Program-made: the position numbers and the translations under genes | Source of the DNA: Larus michahellis | Lineage: Eukaryota; Chordata; Aves; Charadriiformes; Laridae | Assembly: GCF_964199755.1 (NCBI RefSeq) | Contig: NC_133899.1 | Span: forward strand, 86,407,871 to 86,471,870 | DNA: 64,000 bases | Direction: 5' to 3' | The notes under the pieces: model-generated | What the model saw: the letters and a program-made list of their open reading frames with translations, nothing else | Databases searched by the model: none | Told to the model about the DNA's origin: nothing | Part shown: in pieces, positions 14,095 to 26,685 of the stretch | Position numbering within the stretch: position 1 is the stretch's first letter | Layout: each line of letters starts with the position of its first letter

Positions 14095-14303
14095 CAGTGT
14101 AAGTTATTGGTGAGACACTGGCCCAGGTTGCCCAGAGAGGTGGTGGAGGCCCCGTCCCTGGAGACATCCAAGGCCAGGCCTGATGAGGCTCTGAGCAATC
14201 CGGTCTGCTTAAAGATGTCCCTGCTTACTGCAGGGGGGGTTGGACTAGATGACCTTTAAAGGTCCCTTCCAACACAACACATTCTATGATTCTGTGATTC
14301 TAT
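14095..14303 (+). mobile_element. CR1 LINE 3' fragment
   Basis: Plus-strand copy covering the end of ORF2 ([20 protein letters not shown]) and the 3'UTR, ending in ATTCTATGATTCTGTGATTCTAT. It is only about 200 nt and heavily 5'-truncated. Confidence 0.93.
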
Positions 14304-14737
14304 TTTGCCAAGCTCCGTGGGCTGCGTGGTTCCTGTGAGGTGAGAAACCCAGATGGCTCTTGGTTACTGTCCCAAATATCTGTACCGTCAAATGAGAATA
14401 GAAATAAATACACAAAGATGAAAAAAATGTCCTAGGATACAGCACTACTAAAGCATATTTAGGAGCAGTTTCTCTCTGCTGCTCCTCTATAATGACGGCA
14501 TAACTTTCAGCTGTCTGCCACAGCGATCACTGAAGGTGAGCAAATTGAGTATGAAACCTGTGGAATGCTCTGTTAGACACCGTGAGGATTAAAGGTGCCT
14601 GCCACCCAGGCAGCTGATCCAGCACAAGCACTGCAAGTCCTACAACGGGAGATGGAGTTCTATCAAAAAGCAATTGTGGAATTAACATAGCGAATATGCA
14701 ATAGCAGGTGACAGCTGTACGCAAACTGCAGATCTTC

Positions 14738-15328
14738 CAGGTCGAGGGAGGTGATTCTGCCCCTCTGCTCTGCCCTGGTGAGACCCCACCTGGAGTATTG
14801 CATCCAGCTCTGGAGTCCTCAGCACAAGAGGGACATGAACCTGTTGGAACGGGTCCAGCGGAGGGCCACGAAGATGATCAGGGGCTGGAACACCTCTGCT
14901 ATGAGGACAGGCTGAGAGAGTTGTGGTTGTTCAGCCTGGAGAAGAGAAGGCTCCGGGGAGACCTTATAGCCCTTTCCAGTACCTAAAGAGGACTACAGGA
15001 GAGATGGGGAGGGACTCTTTATCAGGGAGTGTAATGATAGGACACGGGGTAACAGCCTCAAATTGAAAGAGAGTAGATTTAGATTGGATATCAGGAAAAA
15101 ATTCTTTACTGTAAGGGTGGTGAGACACTGGCCCAGGTTGCCCAGAGAAGCTGTGGATGCCCCATCCCAGGGGCATCCCAGAGGTGTTCAAGGCCAGGCT
15201 GGATGGGGCTTTGAGCAGCCTGGTCTAGTGGGAGGTGTCCCTGCCCATGGCAGGGGGCTTGGAACTAGATGATCTTTAAGGTCCCTTCCAACATGAGCCA
15301 TTCTACGATTTTATGATTCTATGACTCT
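14738..15328 (+). mobile_element. CR1 LINE, about 590 nt, 3' end intact
   Basis: It covers the latter part of the reverse transcriptase C-terminal region ([19 protein letters not shown]-like in broken frames), the conserved [12 protein letters not shown] block and the 3' tail with ATTCTATG repeats. It carries a small GGGCATCCCAG duplication near 15170-15180 and several frame breaks. It is separate from the copy at 14.1 kb because both contain the same 3' segment. Confidence 0.95.
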
Positions 15329-18300
15329 GCAGCCTGATTTAGCTGCCCTGACAATAGGGCTTGTCCACAGCGGACACTGGCTACCCTGGCCACCACTGGT
15401 AGGAGCTGTTAGATACCTCCAAGGTCTGTCCCAGGTTCAGCCGAGCACTTGCAGCAGCTGCTGAATCACAAAGCATATATGTGATTCAACCCTGCGAGAA
15501 GACTTCATTCCGTGGAGGATTTCTGCCAACCCGGTCTCTGATGCTGCTAAATGAACATAAGGATTGTAGTGCTGCTTAGAAATGGGCAAGGGCTTTTCCG
15601 AAGCAGCGCAGGGTCATGGCAGGAGCCACGCTGCTGTGGCCAGGGCTGTGTGATGGCAGGGTCCCCAGCAGGCACGCAGCTCTCCGAGGGCAGCGATCGC
15701 CTCCTAAATCCATTCTACCTTCCGAACGCCAGCACTCTCCCTGCATTTTTGCAGGAGACAGAATAGATTTAGAAAGCGGCTGCTTATCGATTTATAGTCT
15801 TTATGCTGGACATAGCTTTTTATTAAAGAAAGCAGATACTCAATATTGTTAACTAGTAATGGGAATTGACTTTTCACTAATTGCACAGAACCTGGCATTA
15901 ATACACTTTAATAGAGAATAGGCCTGTGCACTCCAGATCAATCCAAAAGTTTTTCCTGACTACGCTACAGACAAAGGACTCCAACAACAACAGCACAGCT
16001 AAATAAGACATTTTATTTATTTATTTATTATTCTTCCAATTATTGAGATAAGGACATATCTCCAGGGAACGAGGGAAACGCTTTAACTCGGCTGCTCGCC
16101 CGCTGTTTGTTTGCTCCACAGGGATCATTATTTCCCGGTGTGCTTTTTCTGCCCCATTCACCTAGTTTGTACACAGAGGAGCGTTTTTGTCTGCCTCAGG
16201 TACGGTGGCACGCGGGCAGAATAAATGTCCTGGAAGTAAGGTTGACATTTGAAATAAAGCTATCATTTAATAAATATAATTATTTAGAAATTAATATTAT
16301 CTTTAATTTTTATTACAGGCTTGTTTGAAATATTAATGTTACGAAATGAATTCTCTATGTGTTCAGCTTCACCTTGTGGTTTCTCATTAGAGGAGCAGAG
16401 GGGGATGAAGAGCTGTGCCCGGCTGAGCATCCTCTCCTTCCCCAGCCCTCTGCCTCCAGCCAGCCCCCTCTTGAATTACTCCTTCACTTGAAAAGCTCCA
16501 GCTTCCACAAGAGCAGTCCCTGCCTTGCTGGGTTTCTCTCTTTTTGTCCAGAGACCGTGTAGCCACCGTAGGAATTCTCTGTGACAAAAAGGTTGTTAGA
16601 AACCCTTCAAGGCTCTCAGGTGTGTCGCTCCCCAGGGCTCAGCAGCTGGTTGCTGAGAAGACACCGTGAGTTTGTGGAGCCCGGCAAAGGAAAGCTAGCG
16701 TGCTCGTTTACAGACATTGCATTTTTCATTAGCTGTCACTAATTTTGAACATTTACTAAGGTCAGTCTTGCTCTCATTATGCAGTTTACATGTAGCTTGC
16801 ATTGCCTGTCAGCCACCTCCATAAAAAAGTTGAGGACGGACGAAACGGGATCAAGACTCAGTCACTGTCCCACTGACACTCCTGTAGAAAATGAGAATAT
16901 ATGCTCTCACAGCAAGTAGCGGTTCAAAGTGAAGCAAATTGGAGTCCCGGCCCCTTTTAGGCACTATTACCAGTCAAATAAAGCAGCTAATAATAAAGGA
17001 TTGCTGTTTTATTTCATGCACTTAAATAAAACATATTGGCAAAACCTCACTAATGGTTTGTGACGCTCGAGCCTTACACCAGCTGGCTCCCGGGGACAGG
17101 CTCCTGCACAAAGGCAGTTTTTTCCACCAGCTTCAAACTTTTAAAAGGCAGAAGTCCACGACTCTATCTGCATGAGGTCTGAAGAACCCTCGCCTTTGTA
17201 ACTACCCCTCCCATAGTTATCGGCTGCTTTTAGATCCCCCTTTAGCCACCTCTGAGCCCAACTGAAAAAAAAAGCCCCGTTCCCCAGGGTACCAGCAGTG
17301 ATAGGGGGCTGACGAAGGGCAATGCTAATTAATGCTTCATGCTAGTTAATGATGTATGCTCGTGTCACGAGAAAATAATTTTTAGCTCCCTGTAGTTTGC
17401 ACGGCTTTACTTCTATCACCGGCTTCCCATCGAACGGACCCTGAGGTGAGCCGGAATACAGCAAGGCTGTATTTCTCCCCATGGAGGCAAAAGCAGCGCT
17501 GAAAAAGGAAACTTTGGAAAACTTCTGGCTCACCACAACACTCCTTGTATGACAGAGCCAAACTGCAGAGGGAAACTCCCTCCACAGGGGAGAGGACATA
17601 CCGAAACCCCTCTCTGGGCTGGTCCCACTTGGGCACAGGGGGACGCAGGAAGGCAGGAGGTCCCCTCTGGTAGGGATTAAGGTGGAGTGTGTAGATTTGC
17701 CATCTGAAAGGACAGTGAACGTGGTCTTGCAAGCAGCTAAAGGGATGCAGTACAAAAGTACTCATTTAGCTCAGTTTTGGCCCGGGTCACAGGAATGAAA
17801 ACCCGGAGCCACGCCACCGGTGTTGCTTGGTTTGTGTTGCTGCAGGGCTCCAGGCATGGAGCTGGGGCCGGCTGTCGCAGCACGGGGATGCTGCACCTCC
17901 CTGGTGGGCTGAGCTTCCACTCGGGGCCCGAAGGCTCCGCTTTGCAGCTCGCCTGTCACACCAAATCCCTTCTGCTGGGGACACAAACCTCCCCCAGTCC
18001 TCACTGGGGCTACCCTGGAGCGCCCTGATAAACATGCTCCATAACTACCCAACAAAGCATTGACAACTACATAATTATTTTTTTCTTCTCTATTTTGTTC
18101 CTGATAGTTTATCAAAGAAACAAGAAGTCAAACTACAGCTCAGTATTAAGGAAATAATAGCAGTTTGCCACGACTATTTAAAAGCATGTTATGGTATTGC
18201 CTTTAAAACACTACTAATATAGTGTTAATATCTTATCCTGGTGTGAATTTATGCCATTATTAACCAGTGATAAAGCCATCTATATTTGTCCTCTTTTCAT

Positions 18301-20333
18301 AATATGGTAGTTTATACACAAAGAGCTGCTCTAGTAGTAGCGCTGGACATTTGGTTTCTTCTGGATACCTGCAGACATGCGGAGTAACTTGCCCCGCGGG
18401 AATGTTTTATTCAGTAAGACAGGACTTCGAAGTGAAAGGGTAACCATTTCTGATCATAACCTTGGCTTTTCACTTCTAGTAATTATCCTTTAATTGCATT
18501 ACCCTATTTGAAATAAAGTTGTAATTGGAAAAAACCAATTTGACATTCCCTGATGCGTACTCTGACATGCATTATTTGCTTTTTATTCAAATATAAATGT
18601 TCTCTATAATACTGTCAAAGAAAGGGGAAAAATAAAGCTGAAATGTCAGTAGCAATTTCTGACATGTGAGAAGCATCATCAACTAGTGCTGGATGGTAGG
18701 CAAGGGTTTTCAATTCACTCAAAAAAAAAAATCAAATTGCAAAATTAGTGGAATCAGAGGAAAGGAGAGATGTAAAGCGGAAAAGAGCTGCAGCTCCGTT
18801 CCTCCAGGAGCTCTCTCTCTTGCACGTGGTAGTATCAAAATAGCAAGCCAGCTACGAGCTGTGACGGAGTGATGAATGGGCCTTTCAGATTACATTGAAG
18901 CAGAAGATGCAGAAGGATAATTTCCAGCCTTCCAGTTAACTACTGAATAATTGTTAAGGCCAATGAAAGTCAATGAAAGGCAGGTCCCCTTTACTCATAC
19001 CCTAGAGGACAGAACATGAGATTAGGTAGAAAAGTGGTTTTACACCTTCCTTCTCGGGCAGATTCAAACAAACCCACTCTGACCAGTGGCAACTTATACC
19101 ATGCCATTTGCACGCATTTCTGAGAGGAGAGCTCCAACTGGTTTGGCTGGATCAACTTCATATACAGTCCTATAAGCCCTTACACATACACACACAGAGC
19201 TTCAGAAGAAGTAAAGAAGAAGTAAAGAAGAGCTTGGAAGAAGTGAAAACTACCTGATGAGGTTCAGGATCAGAATCAGCCTTGGACCATTTGGGGCACT
19301 GTGCAGATTAAAAATTAAATAAATTACAGGTCCAAAGTTAGTGGCTTAGGTTCTGCCATTCTGGAGGAAAAACATTAATTAAAACGAAGGAATCGGTATG
19401 TTTTCAGACAGTAGATGAGGAATACTGTGGCTCAGCATGGTACCCCAGTTTGGGATGGAGGTACCCGGTTGGGATGGGGGTGCGTGCATGTGGAGCTGGA
19501 TGTTGCAGTTCTCTCACACCGGAGGAGGAGAAACTGCAGACGTCTTCTGCAGTGATGCCTATGATGGATGTCCTTTGTCAGTGGCCCTGCATTCTCATTT
19601 GCTCCAAACCAGATCCAGCCCAACGTTTTACTTCAAAGAGTCAGCAGTTCACAGACAAGAAATTAACACAGGGGAGTGATAAAGCAGAGGTAGTTGGCAC
19701 AGACTATGCTGGATACATTGTGCCTTTTCTGTTCTTTTGATAAAAGCAAAAACAAACCCAAAACACAACAGTAGGAAGAAAACCTTCTCTGGAGAAAAAG
19801 TAAAATTCTGGGTTTGCCTAGAGATATAACCAACTTTCATTAGTGGAAGTTAATTACTCTGGGCTTTCTACCCAGCTAGTTCATTATGACCACATCCAAC
19901 AGAAAGCATGGGAGAAGTTATCTATTCTACCTCTCCATGTTCGGCTGCCTTGTCCCCATCTCCAAGCCTGACTCTGAACTCCGACGGGAAGCCCAAATAT
20001 TTAAGCCCAGATCCAGGCATTCGGCACTTATCGTTTTGTAGGGACTTCAGGCTTCTCCAGATCTGGTCTTTAGGGGACAGCCCTGTAAATCTTACCCAAA
20101 GATTTTGTTTTGGGGCCCCAGCAGCAGAATTTATTTGAGATGTACACTGATGGTTGCTCCGTAGCTGCCTTCCACTGGGGGGGCTCGGTGGCTTCTTAAG
20201 ATCCTAAGTTCATAGGATCTGGGGCATAGTCTTTGCTCCTGTGTCAGTACCAAAGCACACATAACAGCTGAGGGTGAATGGTGTCTTCGTCCAAACAGTC
20301 CCATCCGCTTCAGCATTTCATCATGACACATAA
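15329..20333. other. Intergenic, no gene recognised
   Basis: The 17.3-18.1 kb part is G+C-richer and holds several overlapping frames of 80-137 codons on both strands. They have no recognisable domain, and the overlap suggests chance. The 18.1-18.65 kb part is A+T-rich, unique, and might be conserved regulatory DNA. Confidence 0.55.
16008..16030 (+). repeat. (TTTA)n simple repeat
   Basis: About five tandem TTTA units in A+T-rich DNA; a similar run lies near 5464-5486. Confidence 0.9.
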
Positions 20334-20690
20334 GGTCTCCAGGGACACCTTATAGCAGCCTTCCAGGACCTGAAGGAGGCCTACAGGAGAGATGGGGAGG
20401 GACTCTTTATGAGGGACTGTAGTGATAGGACAAGGAGTAACGGTTTTAAACTGAAAGAGGGGACACTTAGATTGGATATTAGGAAGAAATTCTTTACTGT
20501 GAGGGTGGTGAAGACACTGGAACAGGTTGCCAGTTGTGGCTGCCCCATCCCTGGAGGTGTTCAAGGCCAGGCTGGGTGGGGCTTTGAGCAACCTGGTCTG
20601 GTGGGAGGTGTCCCTGCTTAGGGCAGGGGGGTTGGAACTAGATGATCTTCAAGGTCCCTTCCAACCCAAAACATTCTATGATTCTATGAT
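20334..20690 (+). mobile_element. CR1 LINE 3' fragment
   Basis: Plus-strand copy starting in GGTCTCCAGGGACACCTTAT and ending in the tandem ATTCTATG tail at 20672-20690. The frame [20 protein letters not shown] shows a small deletion next to the conserved [10 protein letters not shown] block. It is 5'-truncated. Confidence 0.95.
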
Positions 20691-23600
20691 TTCACTTGTG
20701 CAAAACCCATCTATTTGCTTGGCCTGCTTACCCCCCGAGCAATTTCACTGAAGTCCGTTAAGCTGAGTTCACTAATGAGACAGAAGAGCCTGCTATTGCC
20801 AATCAAACACATAGACAAACTGGTGTGATGGAACAGTGTAGCTGAGATTTGGGGCCCCTTTGGTGGTGACCTGAGGAGCCTGTGCAGTTTAGGGAGTCTG
20901 CCTGGAGGTTAGGCGTCCTATACAAGTGTATTCAACCGGGTAATAACACTGATTATCTCCTTTCTTAGAGCTTGAGCTAAAACTTCCAGGAAGCAGCACA
21001 AAGATAATAAATGAATAAGATAAGTCAAAATGTAATCTCTCTAATTAATACCTGTTAAGAAGAGCAGGTTGTCAGGGGAAGGGTTGCAGCAAGATTGAAT
21101 TCAGCTGGCAGGACCCAGTCTGTCTGATTGGAAACTGCCAAGGCAGTCACCTGCCAGAGCACCGCGGTGTTATAAAACAGAAGGAAAAGAGCAGCTTGGA
21201 GCTTTGATAGGGGGGGATTTTTATGCTTGTTTCAGATTTTTTTTGTGTTACAAACGTGCAATAGAAAATGAAGTGAGGAGAAAACTCATTCTCCTGAATA
21301 CATCTGGATTATCAGATACTCCTGGGAAGGATGAACTAGAATGAGAAACACTGAATTTAGGAAACTTTGCTACTGGAAGTTGGTAAAATTTTATTTTCTA
21401 CCTTTAAGCAAAGTATTTGCATTAATGAAATTGCTCTGTAGTCTTTATATATATATATCAGATTATGATGCTTATTTCTTCTCGATCTGGAGAACATACT
21501 ATAATCCTTAGTTCCAGTTTCTTAGATGACTTAAGAGGCCTTAAGAACTGTGAATTGAATAGGATCCCAGTGGTTTCTATCAGAGAAGTTTTTAAGTTCT
21601 GATGGTTCTGGTAAGTGGCTCAAATTGGGAAATTTAGTTGGTGCTTCCTGGGACTATTTTGGTTTGTGTTTTGTTTTTGTGTGTTGTTTTTTTTTTTTTA
21701 ATGGAAATCAATGTTGTCTGCTTCATGGCATTAATTCAGTAGCTAAAATTAACAATTTAAAATAGGTAGAGTTATCAATTAAAATGCAAGAACAAATAGA
21801 AGAATAGCAAGGCGAAAATTGGAGGATGATGGAAGAGAATTGCTTTTGCATCTGGTTGTAGTCTGGGGCTGTGCATGGACACTAAGTCACTGGTTACTCT
21901 GGGGAGGTTATAGTACATAGTGCTGTCACCTGTGGGGGAGATGGAGAACTGAGGGTTTTTGCAGTCTAGTTGTTAACATTTTGCGAACTACAGCCTAGAA
22001 GGACAAGTCATTTAGTGTGCCATATAGATTGAATTTGCTGGTGAGTGCATGTGAAAGGCTGCCAAAGGAAGCTGGGGGAAGAAGAGAAGAATTAGGGCAA
22101 TTTTCTCACCGCTTAGTAATAGTAGGAGACCCAAGGAAACTTTTCCCATCCCCAGCTGCCCCCCTTATCTTTCCCCACCCTGGCCTACCACAGCTTATGC
22201 TGGACTTCTTCTGGTTGCTATTGTAGCTACTGTGGTAAAATACTGCCACAGTATTTCTTCTGTTTGTCTGGCGAACAGGACACAGGCGGACCTCCAGCTG
22301 CATGTTGCACCCTGGCAGTAGCGCCAGTGTGGAAGTCAGAAAGTCTCCTGTTTTGCTAAGGAACGCAGGACCCTGCTGTGAGTGGCTTTCTCAGCTCTGC
22401 GACACTGAATTTCCAAGGGAATCCTCAGGTAGAAGCTTTAAACCAAGGTTTCCTAGTGAACACTGTAAATTGCAAATGTATCTATGAAGAATTGTGTTGC
22501 TCTCTACTTAAAGAACAAACAACTGGCAAAGTATTTGGGGGGAGGAGATAGGTGAGAAGCTTTTATAAAGACCAAAAAGAAAATCAGTTTCGCTTACTTT
22601 TAAATGCTAATCTTGTACTTGAGCCTGCTATATTTCAACCTCATAGATGTGGGTAATGCATCTCTTGTCTTGGGCTCGATTCCTGAACCTGTCCAATAAC
22701 GAAACACCCTCTGCTCAGGGGACTGGGGATGCAGCTGGAAGAGGGGCACCAGGAGAAGTTCATGGTCAGGTTTGCAGTAAGCTGATGCCCTCTGCTGGCT
22801 ATGAGGAACTTTTAAAATGTAAAAACCCTCTCTCAGAGCAGGACAACGAGTTTCCAACAAAACCCCTACAAAGAGTGAACGGGCAGTCTAATCGCAACCG
22901 TTCAAATCTCCCTACAATATTTTTTAACATGTGCTTGGAGGAGATATGTTCATTTGAAATCTAATAATGGTGAATGAATATGGGAGTAGTTCCATTTATG
23001 GCTTCCACGTTGGTAAATATTAGATGCAACTTGTAATTAACAACCTTTAAATAAAAATATAATCATTTTAATAAACTGTTCCTCTACTATTAGTAGGATT
23101 TAAAAGCATGTATAACTTAAAAATGGAGAGGACTGTTTAGCCTGCTTAAATAAAGTTGTCATTCATATGATATCAACTGGTTAGAAATCAGTATAAAGGT
23201 GAGTAAAACGTTAAAAATGTTTGCTGAAGAATTATTGGGAAAAATTATCTGGATCATGAGGGACAAGCTACTGCACATCTGTACATCCTACACTGAGAAA
23301 TCAGTTTAAAAATGCTGAAACTCTGCATTTATTGAGACACAAATGTGACCAAAACCGTGAAATGTTAATTATAGAGGAAAACAAACTGAAACTGGAAATT
23401 GTATGTTTATGCTTTGTCATGAGACTGGGAGAACTCGAAGGCTTTCATGCTGATTCCAGCAAGTTGTAGCTGTTTGTCACATAGTGAGTGACGGGTGTCC
23501 ACCTGACCAGTTAACCTCTGTGCAGCTGTGTCACTGCGGGAGCTCAGGGCGAGCTCTTGTGCGCTTGTCTATCGGCCCATTCTGGCTCATACGGGTAGCA

Positions 23601-24256
23601 CCTGTACAAAAAGGCTAAATAGAACATTAAACCTGGTCTTAAATCAGGGGGAAAAAAAAAGTTAGTTACCTTAACTCAGTTTTCTGTTTTTCCTTTAGAG
23701 GCTTTAATTCTGACTTCTAGGTTTACAAAATCACTCTTTTTGTGTAGGTTTGTCCACTTTCTGCTGTCTCTGATGTCTTGAATGGTCAGGCAAGAGGTTA
23801 AAAAGTTTAGAGTCTCCTCATGCTAGTTTCTAAGAGTTATGAACTTAATGATCAAAAGAAAAACGGTTTTCTGCACAATATGCTATTAATTTCAGAGAGT
23901 TAGAAGCGGTTTAGCTAAAAGTAAAATTACAAAATAGAAAGTTGGTTCTTTTTTACCTCAAACCGGGACACCAGGGCATGCTTTATCAGTTTGAAACTTT
24001 CACCTCGACCCCAAGTTCTCTGGTAACCCTCAGAAGGTCTTCACAGGAGAGCTCTCACTGACTTTAGAAGATGTTAAACTTGACCATGTTCTAAACTTGA
24101 TGTGAATTTTGCTGTGTGTGAGAAAGAAACCAAAACAATACGTAACACTGTACTTAACAGATCACAGATCGAACCTCAAATCGATCTATGGGATGTGTGT
24201 TATTCATAAACCAGGTTCTTTTATTGTCCTTGATTTTTGTCTTTTGAATCGGCCAG
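20691..24256. other. Intergenic, no gene recognised
   Basis: Unique, moderately A+T-rich. I looked for exons that could pair with the exon-like segment at 24257 and found none I could support. Confidence 0.55.
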
Positions 24257-24355
24257 TGTAGAGGACAACATTCAGCATCTCCAGGACTTAATGCAGCAAA
24301 TGGAACGACCTACTGGTGGTGCCTGGCTGGATGAGTGGTTTGATTCCCTGACGGG
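24257..24355 (+). other. Exon-like 99-nt segment, unidentified 32-codon peptide
   Basis: A pyrimidine-rich stretch ending CGGCCAG precedes 24257 and a near-perfect donor (GGG|GTGAGT) starts at 24356. The segment is 99 nt, a multiple of three, with the same phase on both sides, so it could be included or skipped without a frame change. The open frame codes for a peptide starting VEDNIQHLQDLMQQM and ending GGAWLDEWFDSLT. That gives a short amphipathic helix followed by an acidic-aromatic tail of the kind seen in activation or docking motifs (inference). I do not recognise the parent gene. It is about 4 kb from the 3' end of ARL14EP, on the opposite strand. It may be an exon of an unseen plus-strand gene, an alternative exon, or a relic. 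Confidence 0.45.
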
Positions 24356-25778
24356 GTGAGTGGAACACCTGATTCAAAGCACTACTGTAGAGAGATGTTT
24401 GTTCCTCTGCATTGCATGCCTCTGTAAATGACCCTGCCCTACATTCCACAAGCCCAAATGGACATCTCCAGCTTTGCCAGCCCCAGTGGCAGTGGTCTCA
24501 GCTCTCTTGAGGGGTGGAATGTGAGAAAATAATGGAGGATTGTAAACATGCTCAAGTGACTTGCAGCTGAGGTGTTGAAAAAAATGCATATATCATACTA
24601 ATTTTTGGCCTTGTGTGCTGGACAAGTAGAACATCTGTGTTTAGGTAACATAGACCTGCGATAGACTTAGAGGTGCCCTGTTGAACGTGCTTGAGATTCC
24701 TGCCCTGGGAAAGATCCAAGCACAGTGGTAAACTACACCTGCGTGAATCCTCGATAAACATGTGGAAACAGCAGGTTCACTGATCCTCTAGAATGGACAG
24801 AATTCCGTGGCGCCTGTGTCCCCACTTGTGTGCCTCTGCCCGGGTGCTGCTTTGGAGATCCCCTGGTTGGCAAGGTAAGAAAAAGAAACTTATTCTTTGC
24901 GTTTCATCCATGTTTTTGTGGTTCTTCCTGCATCCTGTCTGCGCAGGCTCACACAGCAATTAATATCAAAAGGTGAGTTTTAACATGGTAATGGGGGTAT
25001 ATCTGCAGCTGGCTTCTCTTTAACGCATGCAGAGTTTAAAGCGGTTATTATACCTGGTTTAGGAACTTTGGCTTTTATGGAAAATAGCTATTTCCTTTGG
25101 CTATATTAAAAGAACAGACCGTTTAACAGGCGTAGTTGTAGAGTAATTCTGAAAGATGGGGAACTGCATGTGCTCTTGGGAACAATATGCAATCGCTTTT
25201 AGATGATGATAAAATAGCTTGTATTATGCTGATAGCATAAGCTTGTGTGGTGTTTATAAAAACACACAGAAAAAAAATCAGACAAATTCATAGCTGTAAG
25301 CATTTTAAACCTAGTAAGATGGTAAAGTTTGACTTGCAACAATGTCTTTTAACAGAAAAATAGGTGAGGGAGACATGGAAGTGTATAAAAGCATACTATT
25401 GAACTTAATAATGCACTACAACCTAGGCATGTTAAGGAAATGCAGCTAAATGGAAATGCCCTAAATATGTAAGCAGGACATGTGAACAACCAACAAAGTC
25501 CCATTTTACTGAAAACCCCCCTAAGTCTCCTGTAGCTTCTATAGCAATCAGCAGTACCTGGTACTTGGTGCGGGTTTTTAGTCACACAGCAGCCCTATGC
25601 ATTTTGTTAGGCAACAACTTGAGTGATTGATTTGGGAAAGTACTCAGGACTAGTGAATCTGTAAAATGAGAGACTGAATACACCAACTTTTCTGAGACTT
25701 AATGGAGAAATACAGTTCTAATAATGGGATGCTCTAAGCAATTTAAGCTACTGGTAGACTTCCCTTTCCCTTCAGTGA

Positions 25779-25965
25779 AATCATAGAACCATAGGGTTGG
25801 AGGGGACCTCTGGAGATCATCTAGTCCAACCCCCCTGCCGGAGCAGGGTCGCCCGGAGCAGGGTCGCCCGGAGCAGGGTCGCCCGGAGCAGGGTCGCCCG
25901 GAGCAGGTTGCACAAGAACACGTCCAGGTGGGTTTTGAATGTCTCCAGAGTTGGAGGCTCCACCA
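25779..25965 (-). mobile_element. CR1 LINE 3' end with internal minisatellite, 5'-truncated
   Basis: The reverse CR1 tail (AATCATAGAACCATAGGGTTGG) is followed by the GGACCTCTGGAGATCATCTAGTCC-type 3'UTR of a different subfamily from the 7.35 kb copy. The UTR is interrupted by a tandem expansion (25841-25907). Similarity continues through ACGTCCAGGTGGGTTTTGAA and stops near 25965 at a pair of hairpins. Confidence 0.9.
25841..25907. repeat. 15-bp minisatellite (GAGCAGGGTCGCCCG)4 plus 7 bp, inside CR1
   Basis: Four perfect 15-bp units at 25841-25900 and a partial fifth at 25901-25907. The unit comes from the CR1 3'UTR itself (the GAGCAGGGTTGCCC segment). Unit identity is perfect while the surrounding CR1 is diverged, so the expansion is recent. 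It should be length-variable between individuals. Confidence 0.97.
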
Positions 25966-26003
25966 TGTCTCCATGGTGGAGTTACAGCATGAAATGCTGT
26001 AAC
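25958..26003. repeat. Two adjacent perfect 10-bp hairpins
   Basis: The first has arms CTCCACCATG (25958-25967) and CATGGTGGAG (25972-25981) with a 4-nt loop. The second has arms GTTACAGCAT (25981-25990) and ATGCTGTAAC (25994-26003) with a 3-nt loop. They share base 25981. They begin exactly where CR1 similarity ends. Confidence 0.95.
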
Positions 26004-26685
26004 AGTTACTGAATCCAAAGTCTAACTGTGGACTTAAGTGGTAAACTATATTCACCAAACAGTTGGAAGCCTGTTAAGTTTATTGACAATGGGTACTGCT
26101 GACTCTGGTGTAACTTAAAATAAAAAATACATAAAAATTACAAGATTGGACCAGCTTTTCCCCCTGTCGCTTTCATGGAGGTATCATCTATTTATTTTTT
26201 TCATGTAATTCAAAAGGTTGGTTAAGAGATGAAACAGTTACAAACATGGATCAAGCACACAAGATTTGCTGTGTCAGGACAAGCACGCTCTATAGTCAAC
26301 AAAGTAAAACATATTAAAAGCCACTTGCAGGTAGGGGAGCCATGGGTATTATTTAGTTGTGGTGTTGTTATCTGGAAAAGTGTAAAGAGTGTGCTGCTTT
26401 CCCTAAATAAACTCACATGATGGTTCTTGTCATAAACGTGGCTGGAATGAAAGGCCAATGAGAGAGACCTCCATTGGCAGAACAGCCGATGCTCTGACCA
26501 AAAAGAGAAAGCCTGTTTATTTTCATAGCAGATATAATAAGGATGTCGTTGATGCTTATACTTCACTAGGACCAGCAGATGTCAGTACAACTCAAAGTGT
26601 AACTTTGGATTTTAGCGATGCACGCTTGATGACGCTTACCAGAAAAGAAAACACTCTAAACAAATAGCAAGATTACAAAAATGTA

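Noticed and set aside
17342-18115. Minus frames of 137, 127 and 114 codons
   Set aside because: Several frames overlap each other in the same place, with no known domain, no splice-site logic and plus-strand frames of similar length. Chance in a GC-richer stretch.
18207-18226. 7-bp inverted repeat AACACTA/TAGTGTT
   Set aside because: Short arms in A+T-rich DNA are expected by chance.
1-24250. MPPED2 coding exons
   Set aside because: Expected by synteny to the left of ARL14EP; I looked for its conserved metallophosphoesterase motifs and C-terminus and did not find them.
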